Assembly: GCA_947628395.1 (NCBI GenBank)
Contig: CANQZP010000081.1
Location: forward strand, 1-5,295
Reading direction: 5' to 3'
Length of the DNA stretch: 5,295 bases
Origin: an uncultured Clostridia bacterium
Lineage (GTDB): Bacteria > Bacillota > Clostridia > TANB77 > CAG-508
Shown here: piece after piece, positions 5,025 to 5,295 of the stretch
Layout: the number at the start of each line of letters is the position of its first letter
How positions within the stretch are numbered: position 1 is the stretch's first letter
Program-made: the position numbers and the translations under genes
The notes under the pieces: generated by a model
What the model was told of the DNA's origin: nothing
What the model saw: only the letters and a program-made list of their open reading frames with translations
Databases searched by the model: none

Positions 5025-5295
5025 ATGGAAATTGAAGAAAAAGAGGCTATTATTGAGGCTATGCTTTTTGCTGTTGGTAGACCTTTGAAGGTGTCTGAGA
5101 TTTGTGCAAGTTTAGAGCTTAGTCCTGATGATGTAGAGAGTTTAATTGGTAATATGCAAATGAAATATGGTGAAAAGAATAGGGGGATTGAGATTGTAAA
5201 GCTTGATGATGGTTATCAACTGGCTTCTAAGAAGGAGCTTTATGAATATTTGTATCCTTTATTTGATAATAGATCAAAGCCTTCTTTGTCTCCGG
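5025..5295 (+). CDS. scpB: Segregation and condensation protein B (ScpB), 3'-truncated by window edge
   Basis: ScpB is a winged-helix protein that dimerises and binds ScpA, forming with SMC the bacterial condensin that compacts and separates chromosomes in the cytoplasm. Ninety codons are present, about half the usual length of 180-200, and the frame is open to the last base. The N-terminal winged-helix domain is recognisable from EIEEKEAIIEAMLFAVGRPL at the start, then LELSPDDVESLIGNM, and RGIEIVKLDDGYQLASK. This matches the family pattern of an I-E-A-x-L-F opening, a GRP or GEP turn, and the RGI-to-GYQL strand pair. The following KPSLSP segment is the usual linker before the second winged helix, which lies outside. 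ATG at 5025 has an AAGGAG site and its own promoter. In many Bacillota scpB follows scpA; here the upstream neighbour is a divergent unknown gene, so scpA must be elsewhere or downstream. Confidence 0.92.
   Translation, partial: MEIEEKEAIIEAMLFAVGRPLKVSEICASLELSPDDVESLIGNMQMKYGEKNRGIEIVKLDDGYQLASKKELYEYLYPLFDNRSKPSLSP

Overview
The window is a low-GC, gene-dense stretch with A+T-rich codon choice and strong AGGAGG-type ribosome binding sites. The promoters look like sigma-A promoters, and TGG is the tryptophan codon throughout. Together with RimO, a Gram-positive-type LTA-synthase-like enzyme and a clostridial-looking CDP-alcohol phosphatidyltransferase, this points to a member of the Bacillota, most likely Clostridia-like, possibly a gut lineage. 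That placement is inference from gene content; no marker gene fixes it.

Layout from left to right. (1) The 3' three quarters of rimO (ribosomal protein S12 methylthiotransferase), cut by the left edge, is followed with no gap by a 645-residue five-helix membrane sulfatase-fold enzyme of the lipoteichoic acid synthase family. (2) A 390-base gap follows. Most of it is a nested inverted-repeat element (about 2943-3158), with a GC-rich palindrome inside two further sets of inverted arms. A good sigma-A promoter lies at the right end of the gap. (3) That promoter drives a two-gene unit: a phosphatidylserine synthase-like CDP-alcohol phosphatidyltransferase and a four-helix GtrA-family protein, closed by a hairpin terminator overlapping the gtrA-like stop codon. 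(4) A short convergent intergenic region holds a second copy of the GTAGGGGC-type palindromic repeat and a minus-strand terminator whose stem closely matches the palindrome at 3066-3084. (5) A minus-strand gene for an unrecognised hydrophilic 105-residue protein has its own extended -10 promoter, ribosome binding site and terminator. (6) Back-to-back with it, a consensus-like promoter drives scpB (condensin-associated segregation protein B), cut by the right edge.

The functional theme of the middle is the cell envelope. The LTA-synthase-like enzyme would normally consume phosphatidylglycerol, the PssA-like enzyme would consume CDP-diacylglycerol, and GtrA proteins are associated with moving or using polyprenyl-linked sugars. 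The flanking genes rimO and scpB are housekeeping genes for ribosome modification and chromosome segregation. I see no mobile-element transposase, tRNA, rRNA, CRISPR array or defence system.

The items most worth a second look are the nested palindromic element and its relation to the downstream repeat and terminator, the apparent Thr-to-Ser change at the expected nucleophile of the LTA-synthase-like enzyme, and the independently expressed unknown small protein.
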